Notes: generated from the letters alone by a model not told the origin. DNA of 64,000 nucleotides from Fibrobacter sp. UWB13 (GCF_900177805.1 NZ_FXAX01000005.1:107091-171090); one strand, 5' to 3'. Positions 46,371-54,561 are shown, counted from the stretch's first letter. Numbers and translations: made by a program.

Positions 46371-47837
46371 TTAATTCAGCGAAAACTTCGGCATGCGAAG
46401 GAGGTGTGTCATACAAGGTGGCCATTCCTCTTCGTAATGGCTGACCATGATGATTGTCGTTTCCGTCGAAAGCAGTTGCAACAGGTGGAACAGCTTTTCG
46501 CGATACTCGCCCTTGAGGCCTTGCGTCGGTTCGTCAAGCAAAAGGACTTTCGGCGGGCGGATTGCAGCACGAGCCATCAGCACCAGGCGCTTGTCAATCG
46601 GCGAAATCTTGCGGATAGAAATCGACGTATCTTCAAAGCCCAAGTAGGTGAGCCATTCGCGAGCCTTTGCCTTTTCTTCCCACGTGATGTTTTCAGCGCG
46701 GCAGAGGTTCGGTGTAAATCCTGTGCAAAGCACATCCAGAAGGCTCAAATCTTCGCGATACTGGAGAGCCATTTCCGGCGAGAAGAATCCGAGTTTTGCC
46801 TTGTGGTCCCAGATGTTGAGGCCATGCCCCGGGCGTTCACCGAGAAGCGTAATATCGTTATTGTAAATCTGCGGATGGTCTGCAGTAAGCATGCCGAGGA
46901 GCGTACTCTTGCCGGCACCGTTCTCGCCCATCACCGCCCAATGTTCACCCTTGCGAACCGTCCAGTTCAAATCCTTGAGCACATCCGTATCGCCAAAGCG
47001 AACATTCACGTGCTTAAGATCAAAAAGAATCTCGGCACTAGAATTCACTGGATCCTTCGACTGCGCACCTTGCGGTGCATCGCTCAGGATGACACCGCTA
47101 TTGTCATTCCCGCACTCTCGTCTCTCGTCTTTCGTCTCTCGTCTCAAATCGACAATCTCGTAATCCTTGAGTTCGGCTTTTTTGAACTTCGGGGTTGCTG
47201 CGGCTTTCGGGAGTTCACCCGCATACTGCGTGAACGTTTTGTCCGCATAAACAAACGCCGGAATTTCCGGGAGCAGTTCATCTTCGCGAGCAAGGCGCAC
47301 CACGACTTTCAATCCCGGACGTTTTGCAAGGTCAGCCACACAGCCAGCCAAATGCGCTCGATATTCCGGATCGAGCCCGCCGAACAAGTCATTGAAATAA
47401 ACCCATTCCGGCTTTTCCATCCACATGCGGGCCAAGAGCACTCGGCGCAGTTCGCCGTTCGAGAGGCTCAACAGCTTGCGGTCAAGAATTCCTTCGGCAA
47501 GGTCAGCGATGTTCAATGCCTCGCCAAGCTTTTCCGGATCGGTCAGCGGCCACGCCATATCGTCAATGTAGCGGTCCGTCTGCAAAAAGAACTTCTTGTC
47601 CAAAAGCAGGTTACGCACCAGCGGAGCTTCCGCATCATGCAAGCTGATAAAACGCTGCTGGAAGAACGGGGCCAACGCCTGCTGGATTTTACGTTGCATC
47701 GCCTCCGACATCGTGGAGACATTTTCACGTTGATTCAAAAAATGAGTAATGACTCGGTCAAGATCTTCGCCCTCGGTGCTGAAAATCTGCACCTGCGGAA
47801 ACATCTCGATCAAAGCTTCAAAGCGCTTGAATTCCAT
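46371..47837 (-). CDS. Double ABC ATPase (ModF/PhrA-like) with asymmetric motifs
   Basis: This 488-aa soluble protein has two ABC halves. The first (about 1-205) has a signature-like LSNGE (125-129) but no Walker A, and a degenerate Walker B (YFNDLFGGLD). The second (about 268-488) has Walker A GENGAGKST (304-312), Walker B LLLDEP (432-437) and His467, but ISPID where LSGGQ belongs. Only one composite ATP site could form. The linker (about 234-267) is encoded by a REP-like repeat. ModF/PhrA proteins are linked to molybdenum or repair in E. coli, but the role here is unknown. Confidence 0.8.
   Translation of the reverse strand: MEFKRFEALIEMFPQVQIFSTEGEDLDRVITHFLNQRENVSTMSEAMQRKIQQALAPFFQQRFISLHDAEAPLVRNLLLDKKFFLQTDRYIDDMAWPLTDPEKLGEALNIADLAEGILDRKLLSLSNGELRRVLLARMWMEKPEWVYFNDLFGGLDPEYRAHLAGCVADLAKRPGLKVVVRLAREDELLPEIPAFVYADKTFTQYAGELPKAAATPKFKKAELKDYEIVDLRRETKDERRECGNDNSGVILSDAPQGAQSKDPVNSSAEILFDLKHVNVRFGDTDVLKDLNWTVRKGEHWAVMGENGAGKSTLLGMLTADHPQIYNNDITLLGERPGHGLNIWDHKAKLGFFSPEMALQYREDLSLLDVLCTGFTPNLCRAENITWEEKAKAREWLTYLGFEDTSISIRKISPIDKRLVLMARAAIRPPKVLLLDEPTQGLKGEYREKLFHLLQLLSTETTIIMVSHYEEEWPPCMTHLLRMPKFSLN
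47044..47147. repeat. REP-like repeat inside the ABC ATPase gene
   Basis: GGATCCTTCG leads through a small hairpin (GCGCACC/GGTGC) to CTCAGGATGAC, followed by the purine/pyrimidine run TCTCGTCTCTCGTCTTTCG. The first part matches intergenic copies at 24638-24675 and 54161-54200. It adds about 34 codons without breaking the frame. Confidence 0.75.
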
Positions 47838-47887
47838 GCGCCCAAAGATAGAAAAAGCCTAACGGGACGGCAAATTTTCTCCTACGC

Positions 47888-47914
47888 AAAAACTCCCGGC
47901 CGAAACCGGGAGCT
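47888..47914 (-). terminator. Terminator of the CE1 esterase gene
   Basis: On the minus strand, CTCCCGG-TTTCG-CCGGGAG is followed by T5. Confidence 0.88.
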
Positions 47915-47940
47915 TAGTGAGGAGGAAAGAATCTTAGATA

Positions 47941-49386
47941 TTAGAACTTGTTGAAGAAATCCCAAGTAGTCTTCGGTACCCAAGACTGGTTCGAACCCGG
48001 ATCCTTGTGGTCCCAGATGTGGCCGCCATTCTGCGTGCACCAGCGAACCGGGAAGCGTTCTTCGACAGTTGTGTAGTCATAGCAAACGTGCGGACCGTTG
48101 CCTCCGTATTCCTGAGCACGCTCGTTCTTGGCCTTGCCACCTTCGGAGTTGAGTTCCAAGATGATATCGCGAGCTGCGCGACCCATGACCGGAGTGCAGA
48201 GGTTATCCTGCAAGCCGAGCACGCCCATCCAGCCAATGCCCATCTTTTTGCGCTGCGGGAGCCAAATGTTGCGTTCGGCAGTTTCATAGACGGCGACCGC
48301 GCGGAGCACATCCTGATGGTTCCAGGAAAGTCCGTTACTGAACATGGAGCCATAGCTAAAGCCCGTCGAGAACACGCGAGAAGAGTCAATGCAGAAGTTG
48401 CCTTCGAGGTAAGCAAGGAGTTCATCGAAGAGCGTGTAGTCATCCTGACCCCACGGGGCCTGGTTTCCATTGCCTTCCGGAGCGACGAAGATAGCGGTAT
48501 TTCCCGTATCGAGCGGTTTCAGGCCATAGTAGCCTTCATCCTGCACGCCACCGGCCCAGCCGCCCATGCACTGCATGCCGAAAATAAGTTTGTACGGTTT
48601 ATTCTTGTCATAGTTCTTCGGGATGTCGAGACGCACGGTACGCGAACCCTTGCTCCACTTGAATTCGATATACGGCTTGTCACCGCGATACTTGTAATCA
48701 AGCTTTGTATCCTTGCCGCAACCGCGTGTCGGCACAGGATCGTTCTTGAGGCCCCAACCGTAAGCGTATTCCGGCTGCTTGACCGTCTTTTTGAGCTTGA
48801 GAGTAACGTTTGTGTCCAAGTTGCTGAGCGCAACCGTAAGCGTATCATAATCCGTTGCAATCACGCGAAGTTCATCGCCAGCCTCTTCTTTCTTGAGGCC
48901 GCGGGCTACAGCTTCGCCAAACGAAATCCCGTAATTGCCATTGGATGTAAAGCGGAAATTGCTTTTGGCGCTACCGACGCTCACGCGTGCAAAATAAGAG
49001 CCCTGGGCTTTCACGATAGACTGCATGTCAAGCGTGCCCGTGCCATAAACGGTCTCGTTCAAGACGCGGGAACCCACAGCATCAAAAACCTGAATGCGCA
49101 CCGGTTCATTTGTGCTCTGGGAATAAGACAGAACGCCGTTCATTACGCTCACGTAGCCGAGCATCGGACGTACCGCATGGATGCCAATCGTCGAATCTTC
49201 CTTGAAGAGTTTGAATTCGCCCTTGGAATCGGTCGTTGTCTTGAGTGCGTTTTTAAGAAGTTCTACGGAGGCTTTTTCGATAGCCTTGCCGCTTTCGTCG
49301 CTAACCTTACCCGTAACGGTAAAGGCCTGTGCAGATGCCGCAAAAGCAAGCGCCATTGCAGCACACTTCAAACTGAGATGATTCAT
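47941..49386 (-). CDS. Secreted CE1-type esterase with N-terminal regulatory-like domain
   Basis: This 481-aa secreted protein probably removes acetyl or feruloyl groups from xylan. The signal peptide is at 1-21. A carboxypeptidase-regulatory-like domain (22-75) is followed by a segment (about 95-150) that resembles type IX sorting domains although it is internal. The alpha/beta hydrolase domain (about 205-481) has nucleophile Ser344 in GFSYGS and the LQDN Asp394. The His is probably in NGGHIWDH. This is the feruloyl/acetylxylan esterase and PHB-depolymerase-like group. AAGGAG precedes the ATG. Confidence 0.85.
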   Translation of the reverse strand: MNHLSLKCAAMALAFAASAQAFTVTGKVSDESGKAIEKASVELLKNALKTTTDSKGEFKLFKEDSTIGIHAVRPMLGYVSVMNGVLSYSQSTNEPVRIQVFDAVGSRVLNETVYGTGTLDMQSIVKAQGSYFARVSVGSAKSNFRFTSNGNYGISFGEAVARGLKKEEAGDELRVIATDYDTLTVALSNLDTNVTLKLKKTVKQPEYAYGWGLKNDPVPTRGCGKDTKLDYKYRGDKPYIEFKWSKGSRTVRLDIPKNYDKNKPYKLIFGMQCMGGWAGGVQDEGYYGLKPLDTGNTAIFVAPEGNGNQAPWGQDDYTLFDELLAYLEGNFCIDSSRVFSTGFSYGSMFSNGLSWNHQDVLRAVAVYETAERNIWLPQRKKMGIGWMGVLGLQDNLCTPVMGRAARDIILELNSEGGKAKNERAQEYGGNGPHVCYDYTTVEERFPVRWCTQNGGHIWDHKDPGSNQSWVPKTTWDFFNKF

Positions 49387-49679
49387 ACCTGTTCTCCTTT
49401 AGTATCATTCCTAACTCTTTATCCCGAAGGGACAAGTCCTCCAAACTGATTTGATACATGCAAGGAGATACGCCACACAACAGCGTGGCTCCACAAAACC
49501 AAGCATGAACACACCAGTGTTCTTCCTAACTTAACCCAACTATAATATATCCCCGAATGTGAACGTTATCACATAGCAAAGAAGCGGTTTCGTGGACAAT
49601 TAGTCAACAGGGCATTGGGTGTGAGGTCGGCTCTTCGAGCCTTTGAGGTATGAGGTTTATTTTTTCTATTATTTAACCA
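49387..49679. repeat. Intergenic stretch with a TGAGGTCGG repeat
   Basis: GTGAGGTCGG, a small TCTTCGAG loop, CCTTTGAGG and TATGAGG at 49620-49656 match the reverse complement of 24690-24733. Promoters for the divergent genes must lie here, but none is clear. Confidence 0.45.
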
Positions 49680-50714
49680 ATGAATTCCTTGTTAAACAAA
49701 GCTATCGCCCAAGAACGCCTCACTCCAACCGAAGGGCTCGAAATCCTGAAAAACGACCCGTGGACTGAAGTCGTCGAAGCAGCCGATACCGTACGTAAAT
49801 CAAAACTCCCAGGTAACCGTGTCGGTTATACGGCATTCCGCATCGTTAACTACACGAATGTTTGCGAAGTGACTTGCAGTTTTTGCAGTTTTTGCCGCCC
49901 TGCAAAGCACCCTGAAGCGTACATTTTAAGTTTAGACGAAATCCGCCAAAAGACAATCGAAGCCAAAGCTAAAGGCGCCGACCAAATTTTTCTGCAAGGT
50001 GGCGTTAACAAGGAAATTCCGCTCAGCTATTACACCGACGTTCTCAAGATGCTCACACAAGAATTGGGCGTTAAGGTGCGCGGATTCTCGCCAGTTGAAC
50101 TTGTCCGCATCGCGGAATTCAACAACATACCGCTCGACGAACTGCTTGACATTTTCAAGGATGCAGGCCTCAGTTCCGTTCCAGGCGCAGGCGCCGAGAT
50201 TCTCTCCGACCGCATGCGTCAAATTCTGAGCCCCAAGAAGCTCCCCGCGCAGCAGTGGTGCGACACGCTTGCCGCCTGCCACAAAAAAGGCCTCCCCGGC
50301 AGCGCAAACATCGTCATCGGCAGCGCCGAAACCGCCGAAGAAGTCATAGAACATTTGGAATACGTGCGCAAAACGCAGGACATCGCGGGCGGATTCAAGA
50401 GCTTTGTCGTCTGGACGTTCCAGCCGCAGACCGACAAGTTCCCGATCCGTCACGTACGCGGCGACGAATACCTCAAGCTGCTCGCGCTCAGCCGCCTGTA
50501 CCTCGACAACGTCCCGCACATTGAAGTTTCGCTGCTTGGCATGGGACTTTCGCTCGGTGAACTCGGGCTGCACGCTGGCGCCGATGACATCAACAGCATC
50601 GTCATCGAAGAGAATGTGCTTAAGAATCATGGGCTCACGACCATCGAACAAGCCGAAAATTTCATCAAAAACGCCGGCTTCACCCCCTACCGCCGATCCC
50701 TCAACTTTGATTAA
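49680..50714 (+). CDS. mqnC: MqnC-like radical SAM enzyme of the futalosine menaquinone pathway
   Basis: The 344-aa radical SAM protein has its cluster motif CEVTCSFC (C-x3-C-x2-C), then IFLQGGVN, the GAGAEIL loop and WTFQPQT, followed by GADDINSIVIEENV. This pattern fits dehypoxanthine futalosine cyclase (MqnC), with MqnE or CofH relatives as alternatives. It suggests that this organism makes menaquinone by the futalosine route. No ribosome site is clear. Confidence 0.83.
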   Translation: MNSLLNKAIAQERLTPTEGLEILKNDPWTEVVEAADTVRKSKLPGNRVGYTAFRIVNYTNVCEVTCSFCSFCRPAKHPEAYILSLDEIRQKTIEAKAKGADQIFLQGGVNKEIPLSYYTDVLKMLTQELGVKVRGFSPVELVRIAEFNNIPLDELLDIFKDAGLSSVPGAGAEILSDRMRQILSPKKLPAQQWCDTLAACHKKGLPGSANIVIGSAETAEEVIEHLEYVRKTQDIAGGFKSFVVWTFQPQTDKFPIRHVRGDEYLKLLALSRLYLDNVPHIEVSLLGMGLSLGELGLHAGADDINSIVIEENVLKNHGLTTIEQAENFIKNAGFTPYRRSLNFD

Positions 50715-50831
50715 GGCAAGTTTTTAATTAGACCATTTTCAGCTCAAAATTATAGGCTTATCCGCCCCCTTTTTGATTAGATTAATAAAAGTGCCACAAG
50801 CACAACCACCTCTTTCAAGAAGGAGATTCTT

Positions 50832-50978
50832 ATGAGCTGGGAATGTAAATACCTCAACGAAACGTTCTGCGAAAAACGCAAACAGGAATGCGACCCGGGG
50901 GCAAAAGGTTGCGTCCTTCAGGGAAAATTCAGCTTTCCGCTAAAGGAAAAGACGAAATCCGAAAAGAACAGTAAATAA
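50832..50978 (+). CDS. Cys-rich microprotein
   Basis: This 48-aa protein starts MSWECKYLNETFCEKRKQEC and has four Cys (5, 13, 20, 27) with spacing C-x7-C-x6-C-x6-C, followed by a Lys-rich tail. A perfect ribosome site (AAGGAG, 7 bases ahead of the ATG) argues that it is translated. The Cys pattern could bind a metal or cluster. No family is recognised. Confidence 0.7.
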   Translation: MSWECKYLNETFCEKRKQECDPGAKGCVLQGKFSFPLKEKTKSEKNSK

Positions 50979-50983
50979 GAGAG

Positions 50984-51006
50984 ATGCCCGCTCGGTGGCG
51001 GGCATG
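50984..51006 (+). terminator. Hairpin after the Cys-rich microprotein
   Basis: ATGCCCGC-TCGGTG-GCGGGCAT is a perfect 8-base stem. No T run follows, so termination is less certain. Confidence 0.5.
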
Positions 51007-51013
51007 ACAATAC

Positions 51014-51043
51014 AAAAAAAAGACCCTCTTTCGAGAGTCTTTA
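51014..51043 (-). terminator. Terminator of the AlkD-like gene
   Basis: On the minus strand, AGACTCTC-GAAA-GAGGGTCT is followed by T7. Confidence 0.85.
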
Positions 51044-51101
51044 AAAGCCGAGGCTTCGCGCAACTTACATTGCAAAATTTCGCAGCCCGCCAATGTCCTG
51101 C

Positions 51102-51764
51102 TTAAATGAGGCGCAGGATTTCTTGAGCGGTCTGTTCGGCAAACGTGTTGTCCTGAACAAAACGGCGCACTTCCGTCGGGTTGATGCGTGCATACTCAGA
51201 AAGAGCACGACCAATGCCATTGCGGATGTAGTAGTCGTCGTCCTTTGCGCAAGTGAGACAGAACTGACGCAAAAGCGGCCAGTCCGTGCGGTCCTTGTAC
51301 TGCACCTGGAAGATGATTGCACTACGGCGAACCCAGATGTTCGGGTCGCGGATCCAGGAGGCAATCTTCGTACGCAGCGCCGGCAGGCGGAGCGCCAAGT
51401 CACCCAAGACGCAAGAAGCGAGGGTATCGACCGTGTCGCGCCAGGCTCTGGTCTTGATGAGTTTTTTCAAAAAATTAAGGTGCTGACCACCGAGAAGCCC
51501 ACGATGACGGAACAGGTAGTCACAGGCCGCGTACTGGAATTCCCTATACGGCTGCGCCCACATGTCCTCGACTCTCGACACGAGTTCGTCCCCGTCCTTT
51601 GGCGGGTACTTGTCGAAAATCGGATATGTGACTTCACGACGGGGAACCAATCTGATTCCGAGAAATTCAAATTGCTCCCTAGCCTTCTTAGACATTTCAT
51701 GCGCTTCTTCTTCATTAGCGATAGAGCGCAAAGCGAGAGATATTTCTTGTGTAAACCGAAGCAT
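51102..51764 (-). CDS. AlkD-like DNA alkylation repair protein
   Basis: The 220-aa all-helical HEAT-repeat protein resembles AlkD glycosylases, which excise alkylated purines. Typical pieces are GIRLVPRREV, REFQYAACDYL, DTVDTLASCVLG and ASWIRDPNIWVRRSAIIFQ (the catalytic-Asp region), then DDYYIRNGIGRALSEYA. The ATG at 51764 is chosen because TTTGGAG lies 5 bases upstream; longer starts add a Lys/Phe-rich leader unlike the family. Confidence 0.87.
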   Translation of the reverse strand: MLRFTQEISLALRSIANEEEAHEMSKKAREQFEFLGIRLVPRREVTYPIFDKYPPKDGDELVSRVEDMWAQPYREFQYAACDYLFRHRGLLGGQHLNFLKKLIKTRAWRDTVDTLASCVLGDLALRLPALRTKIASWIRDPNIWVRRSAIIFQVQYKDRTDWPLLRQFCLTCAKDDDYYIRNGIGRALSEYARINPTEVRRFVQDNTFAEQTAQEILRLI

Positions 51765-51914
51765 TGTACTCCAAAAATAGTCCATAAAGAATTTTTTTTC
51801 TAGACCTTGACAAACATTTTTTTCAAATTTTTTTAATTTTTTTCTGAATTTTTTGCAAAAAAAGTGCAAAAAAAACCTTGACAAAGCTAAAAACAGCTAA
51901 AAGACCCAGAAATC

Positions 51915-52565
51915 ATGACTGATTCCACTAGAAAAGAGGCTCTTCAAATCACTGAAGTTCCGCCCGAACTGCGTGGTCTTTCCGACGAAGAAATCATTCG
52001 CAACTCGGAAAGCAAGGAAAAAAAGTTCATCGGCAAAAAGCACAACGGCGCCAAGCGACCGTCCAAGCGTGAACGTCAAAGACTCAAAGAACAGAGCGAA
52101 AACGCAAAGTTCAATACGCTCGTGGCAAAGTACAACAAGCCGGATAACGCAAAGTCCCGCGAAGCCGAAAGCGATGCCGAAATCAAGAGTATCCTAAAGA
52201 AAATCGCCACGAACGCCGCTCCAAAGGCCGATGACGCCGAAGTCAAGAAAATCATCGCTAAAGCAGCCCCCGCCGAAGCTCCGAAGCGCGTGCTTACAAG
52301 TGTTCTCTCCGAACCGCCCAAGCCGCCTTCAGGCCGCGTCCTCAAGGGCTCGTTCGGCGCAAAACCGGGCGACAAGCCAAAGACCGTGATTGTATCGGCA
52401 GCCGACCTCGCCCGCCAGCGCATCGAAGAACGCGCAAAGAAGATCCGCGAAGCGCTCATGGCAAAGAACAAGGCTTTACACCCAGAAGCCGCAGCAGAAA
52501 TGCCGGTCAAGCGCCCCCGTGGTCGCCCCCGCAAGAACCCGCTCCCACCGCCTCCGGCAGAATAA
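51915..52565 (+). CDS. Basic protein with C-terminal AT-hook
   Basis: This 216-aa protein is rich in Lys, Ala, Glu and Pro and probably largely disordered. Its C-terminus, KRPRGRPRKNPLPPPP, contains a textbook AT-hook core (RGRP), which binds the minor groove of A/T-rich DNA. The middle has coiled-coil-like stretches (DLARQRIEERAKKIREAL). It may be a nucleoid-associated protein, but no family is recognised. Confidence 0.65.
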   Translation: MTDSTRKEALQITEVPPELRGLSDEEIIRNSESKEKKFIGKKHNGAKRPSKRERQRLKEQSENAKFNTLVAKYNKPDNAKSREAESDAEIKSILKKIATNAAPKADDAEVKKIIAKAAPAEAPKRVLTSVLSEPPKPPSGRVLKGSFGAKPGDKPKTVIVSAADLARQRIEERAKKIREALMAKNKALHPEAAAEMPVKRPRGRPRKNPLPPPPAE

Positions 52566-52573
52566 GTTTCCCA

Positions 52574-52606
52574 GCCCGCCACCACAAGTGCGCGGGCATT
52601 TTTTTT
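52574..52606 (+). terminator. Terminator of the AT-hook gene
   Basis: GCCCGC-N12-GCGGGC is followed by A and T8. Confidence 0.75.
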
Positions 52607-52643
52607 GACCGAAAACGCAGTTCCGCGCAGCCCTGCGAAAAAC

Positions 52644-52676
52644 AAAAAGACCTTCCGCTTTCACGAAAGGTCTTTT
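52644..52676 (-). terminator. Terminator of tRNA-Cys
   Basis: On the minus strand, AAAAGACCTTTC and GGAAGGTCTTTTT pair directly after the tRNA. Confidence 0.82.
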
Positions 52677-52679
52677 GAG

Positions 52680-52752
52680 AGGCAACGGGCGGACTCGAAC
52701 CGCCGAATAAGAGTTTTGCAGACTCGCCCCTTACCAACTTGGGTACGTCGCC
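52680..52752 (-). tRNA. tRNA-Cys (GCA)
   Basis: This 73-nt cloverleaf pairs GGCGACG with CGTTGCC and has loop CTGCAAA (anticodon GCA). The T-arm is GGCGG-TTCGAGT-CCGCC, and the discriminator T is the identity base of tRNA-Cys. The first anticodon-stem pair is mismatched (C-T). Confidence 0.92.
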
Positions 52753-52851
52753 ATAATTGCAGACGCAATATAAGTATTTTAAGCGGACCTTACAAGGGGT
52801 AAGATCAAAAAAAGTGAAATTTTTTAATTTTTAGCCGTGAATTTCACCCAA

Positions 52852-53382
52852 ATGAAGACAAAATTGCTTGCAACGCTCGGCGCCCTCTGGATGAGGAGCC
52901 TCCGCATCCGCCTACGCGTGCCCGACGACTTCCGCCCGGGAATCCTTGGACTTTGGCACAAGGATCTGCTTGCAAGCACCGCCGCCTTCAAGGATAAGAA
53001 CGTTCACATTCTCGTCTCGCAATCAAACGACGGTGAATTCTTCGCCCAGGCAGCCAAGCAGCTCCATTACGAAGTTACCCGCGGTTCCGACACGCACGGA
53101 GCCACAAACGTCCGCCATTTGCTCAAGTCACTCAAAAACGACCGTTTTGTTGGCATGGCACTCGACGGTCCGCACGGCCCCGCTCTCCAGGTAAAACCGG
53201 GTTCCCTATGGCTTTCTAAGGCGAGCGGTCGCCCTCTTTGGCTTTTTTGCATCAAGTATGGCAGGCATTTTCGCTTAAATGGATGGGATAATTTCATAAT
53301 TCCTCTTCCATTGACAGCAATTGACATCGAAATTAAGTATCTTTTGCCCGAAAATAATTCAAAAAAGGAAACACAGCCGTGA
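52852..53382 (+). CDS. DUF374-type lysophospholipid acyltransferase-like protein
   Basis: This 176-aa protein belongs to the LPLAT superfamily (DUF374): LGLWHKDLL provides the H-x4-D-like acceptor region, and ALDGPHGPALQVKPG is the hallmark of the family. It is shorter than most members (about 200-220 aa). The start may be ATG 52852 or GTG 52837; neither has a clear ribosome site. It overlaps the next gene by 4 bases (GTGA). A role in lipid A or phospholipid acylation is inferred. Confidence 0.8.
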   Translation: MKTKLLATLGALWMRSLRIRLRVPDDFRPGILGLWHKDLLASTAAFKDKNVHILVSQSNDGEFFAQAAKQLHYEVTRGSDTHGATNVRHLLKSLKNDRFVGMALDGPHGPALQVKPGSLWLSKASGRPLWLFCIKYGRHFRLNGWDNFIIPLPLTAIDIEIKYLLPENNSKKETQP

Positions 53383-54026
53383 TAGCACTACCACCAAAAT
53401 TTGTCGCATTCGACTTAGAAACGACTGGTCTTGTCAACCGTAAAGACGAAATCATTGAAATCGGCGCCGTAAAGTTCACCGTAGAAGTGAAAAACGGACG
53501 CGTCGTACCGAAACTCATCTCGGAATTTGACACGCTCGTAAAGCCCAATATGCTCATCCCCGCCGAAGCCACAAACGTGAACCACATTACCGACAAGATG
53601 GTCGAAAACGCACCGCCCGTCGGAGAAGCCCTCAAGCAGTTCACCGCATTCTGCGGCCCTGGCTCCATCTTGCTCGCTCACAACGCAAACTTCGACGCCA
53701 GTTTCTTGCGCACCGCCTACGAGCAGAACCCGCAGTTCACGCCGGGCAACCCCGTCGTCGATAGCCTTGCTATTTCCAAGACCATCATGCCGGAACTCGC
53801 AAACCACAAGCTCGGTTTCATGGCAAATATGTTCATGAAGCGCGGTGAAATCTCAATGACCATCGATGAAGAAAAGATGCACCGTTCCGTGTACGACTGC
53901 GAAATGCTCATGGAAGTGTTCGTCGCCCTCCTCCGCCGCCGTCTCAAGGAGAAGGAATGGGAAATGGGCAGCATCATGCAGGCCATGGCGAAGTACAAAG
54001 GCGTCCCGCAGTTCATTAGAAAGTAG
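53379..54026 (+). CDS. DnaQ-like 3'-5' exonuclease
   Basis: The 215-aa DEDDh exonuclease has ExoI FDLETTGL, ExoII HNANFDASFL and ExoIII HRSVYDCEML. This is the catalytic set of the DNA polymerase III epsilon family. The GTG start overlaps the preceding stop, with AAAGGAA ahead of it. Whether it is the replicative proofreader or a separate nuclease cannot be told. Confidence 0.9.
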   Translation: MIALPPKFVAFDLETTGLVNRKDEIIEIGAVKFTVEVKNGRVVPKLISEFDTLVKPNMLIPAEATNVNHITDKMVENAPPVGEALKQFTAFCGPGSILLAHNANFDASFLRTAYEQNPQFTPGNPVVDSLAISKTIMPELANHKLGFMANMFMKRGEISMTIDEEKMHRSVYDCEMLMEVFVALLRRRLKEKEWEMGSIMQAMAKYKGVPQFIRK

Positions 54027-54101
54027 TCTTACAGTACTGTCATTCCCGGCGCCTGTCCTCGCTTGACGGGGATGACCGGGAATCTCCTTTTACAAAACCA
54101 G

Positions 54102-54128
54102 CCCCGGTCACCACGCCGGGGTATTTTT
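54102..54128 (+). terminator. Terminator after the DnaQ-like gene
   Basis: CCCCGG-TCACCACG-CCGGGG is followed by TATTTTT, about 75 bases after the stop. Confidence 0.78.
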
Positions 54129-54160
54129 GTTGCACATTACGAATCAGCAACATAAACCTT

Positions 54161-54200
54161 AACTGGATTCTTCGGGGCTACCCCCTCAGAATGACAATGC
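54161..54200. repeat. REP-like intergenic repeat copy
   Basis: CTGGATTCTTCGG and CCCCTCAGAATGAC form a degenerate copy of the element at 24638-24675 and 47044-47090. Confidence 0.6.
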
Positions 54201-54219
54201 ATACAATCAATAAATACAC

Positions 54220-54251
54220 AAAAGACCGCCATGCGGAGCATAGCGGCTTTC
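54220..54251 (-). terminator. Terminator of rpmB
   Basis: On the minus strand, AAAGCCGCTATGC-TCC-GCATGGCGGTCTTTT forms a long near-perfect stem. Confidence 0.85.
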
Positions 54252-54273
54252 GTTAAACTTTTAATCTAAGAAA

Positions 54274-54495
54274 TTAGATGCCGAGTTCCTGAGCAACAGC
54301 CTGGATACCAAGCTTGTTGATCGTACGGAGACCAGCAGCGCTAACGCGGAGCGTGACCCAACGATCTTCTTCAGGAATGTAGAAGCGCTTCTTCTGGAGG
54401 TTCGGAAGCTGCTTCATCAACTTCTTACGGTTAGAGTGGGAAACCATGTTACCCACGAGACCGGCCTTGCCGGTAACTTCACAAATGCGGCTCAT
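54274..54495 (-). CDS. rpmB: 50S ribosomal protein L28
   Basis: The 73-aa protein reads MSRICEVTGKAGLVGNMVSH, then RKKLMKQLPNLQKKRF and LRVSAAGLRTINKLG. The ATG at 54495 matches the family start and has GGAG upstream. Confidence 0.96.
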   Translation of the reverse strand: MSRICEVTGKAGLVGNMVSHSNRKKLMKQLPNLQKKRFYIPEEDRWVTLRVSAAGLRTINKLGIQAVAQELGI

Positions 54496-54561
54496 ATTAA
54501 ACTCCGTTGTTTTTACAGGCAGCAATTTTAGCTAAAAATTCTGGAACTGTCAAGGCTAAAG

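Noticed and set aside
46404..47954. Long open frame opposite the ABC ATPase
   Set aside because: The minus-strand frame carries clear ABC motifs; the antisense product shows none.
48007..49449. Long open frame opposite the CE1 esterase
   Set aside because: It is antisense to a signal peptide and a GxSxG hydrolase and has no motif of its own.
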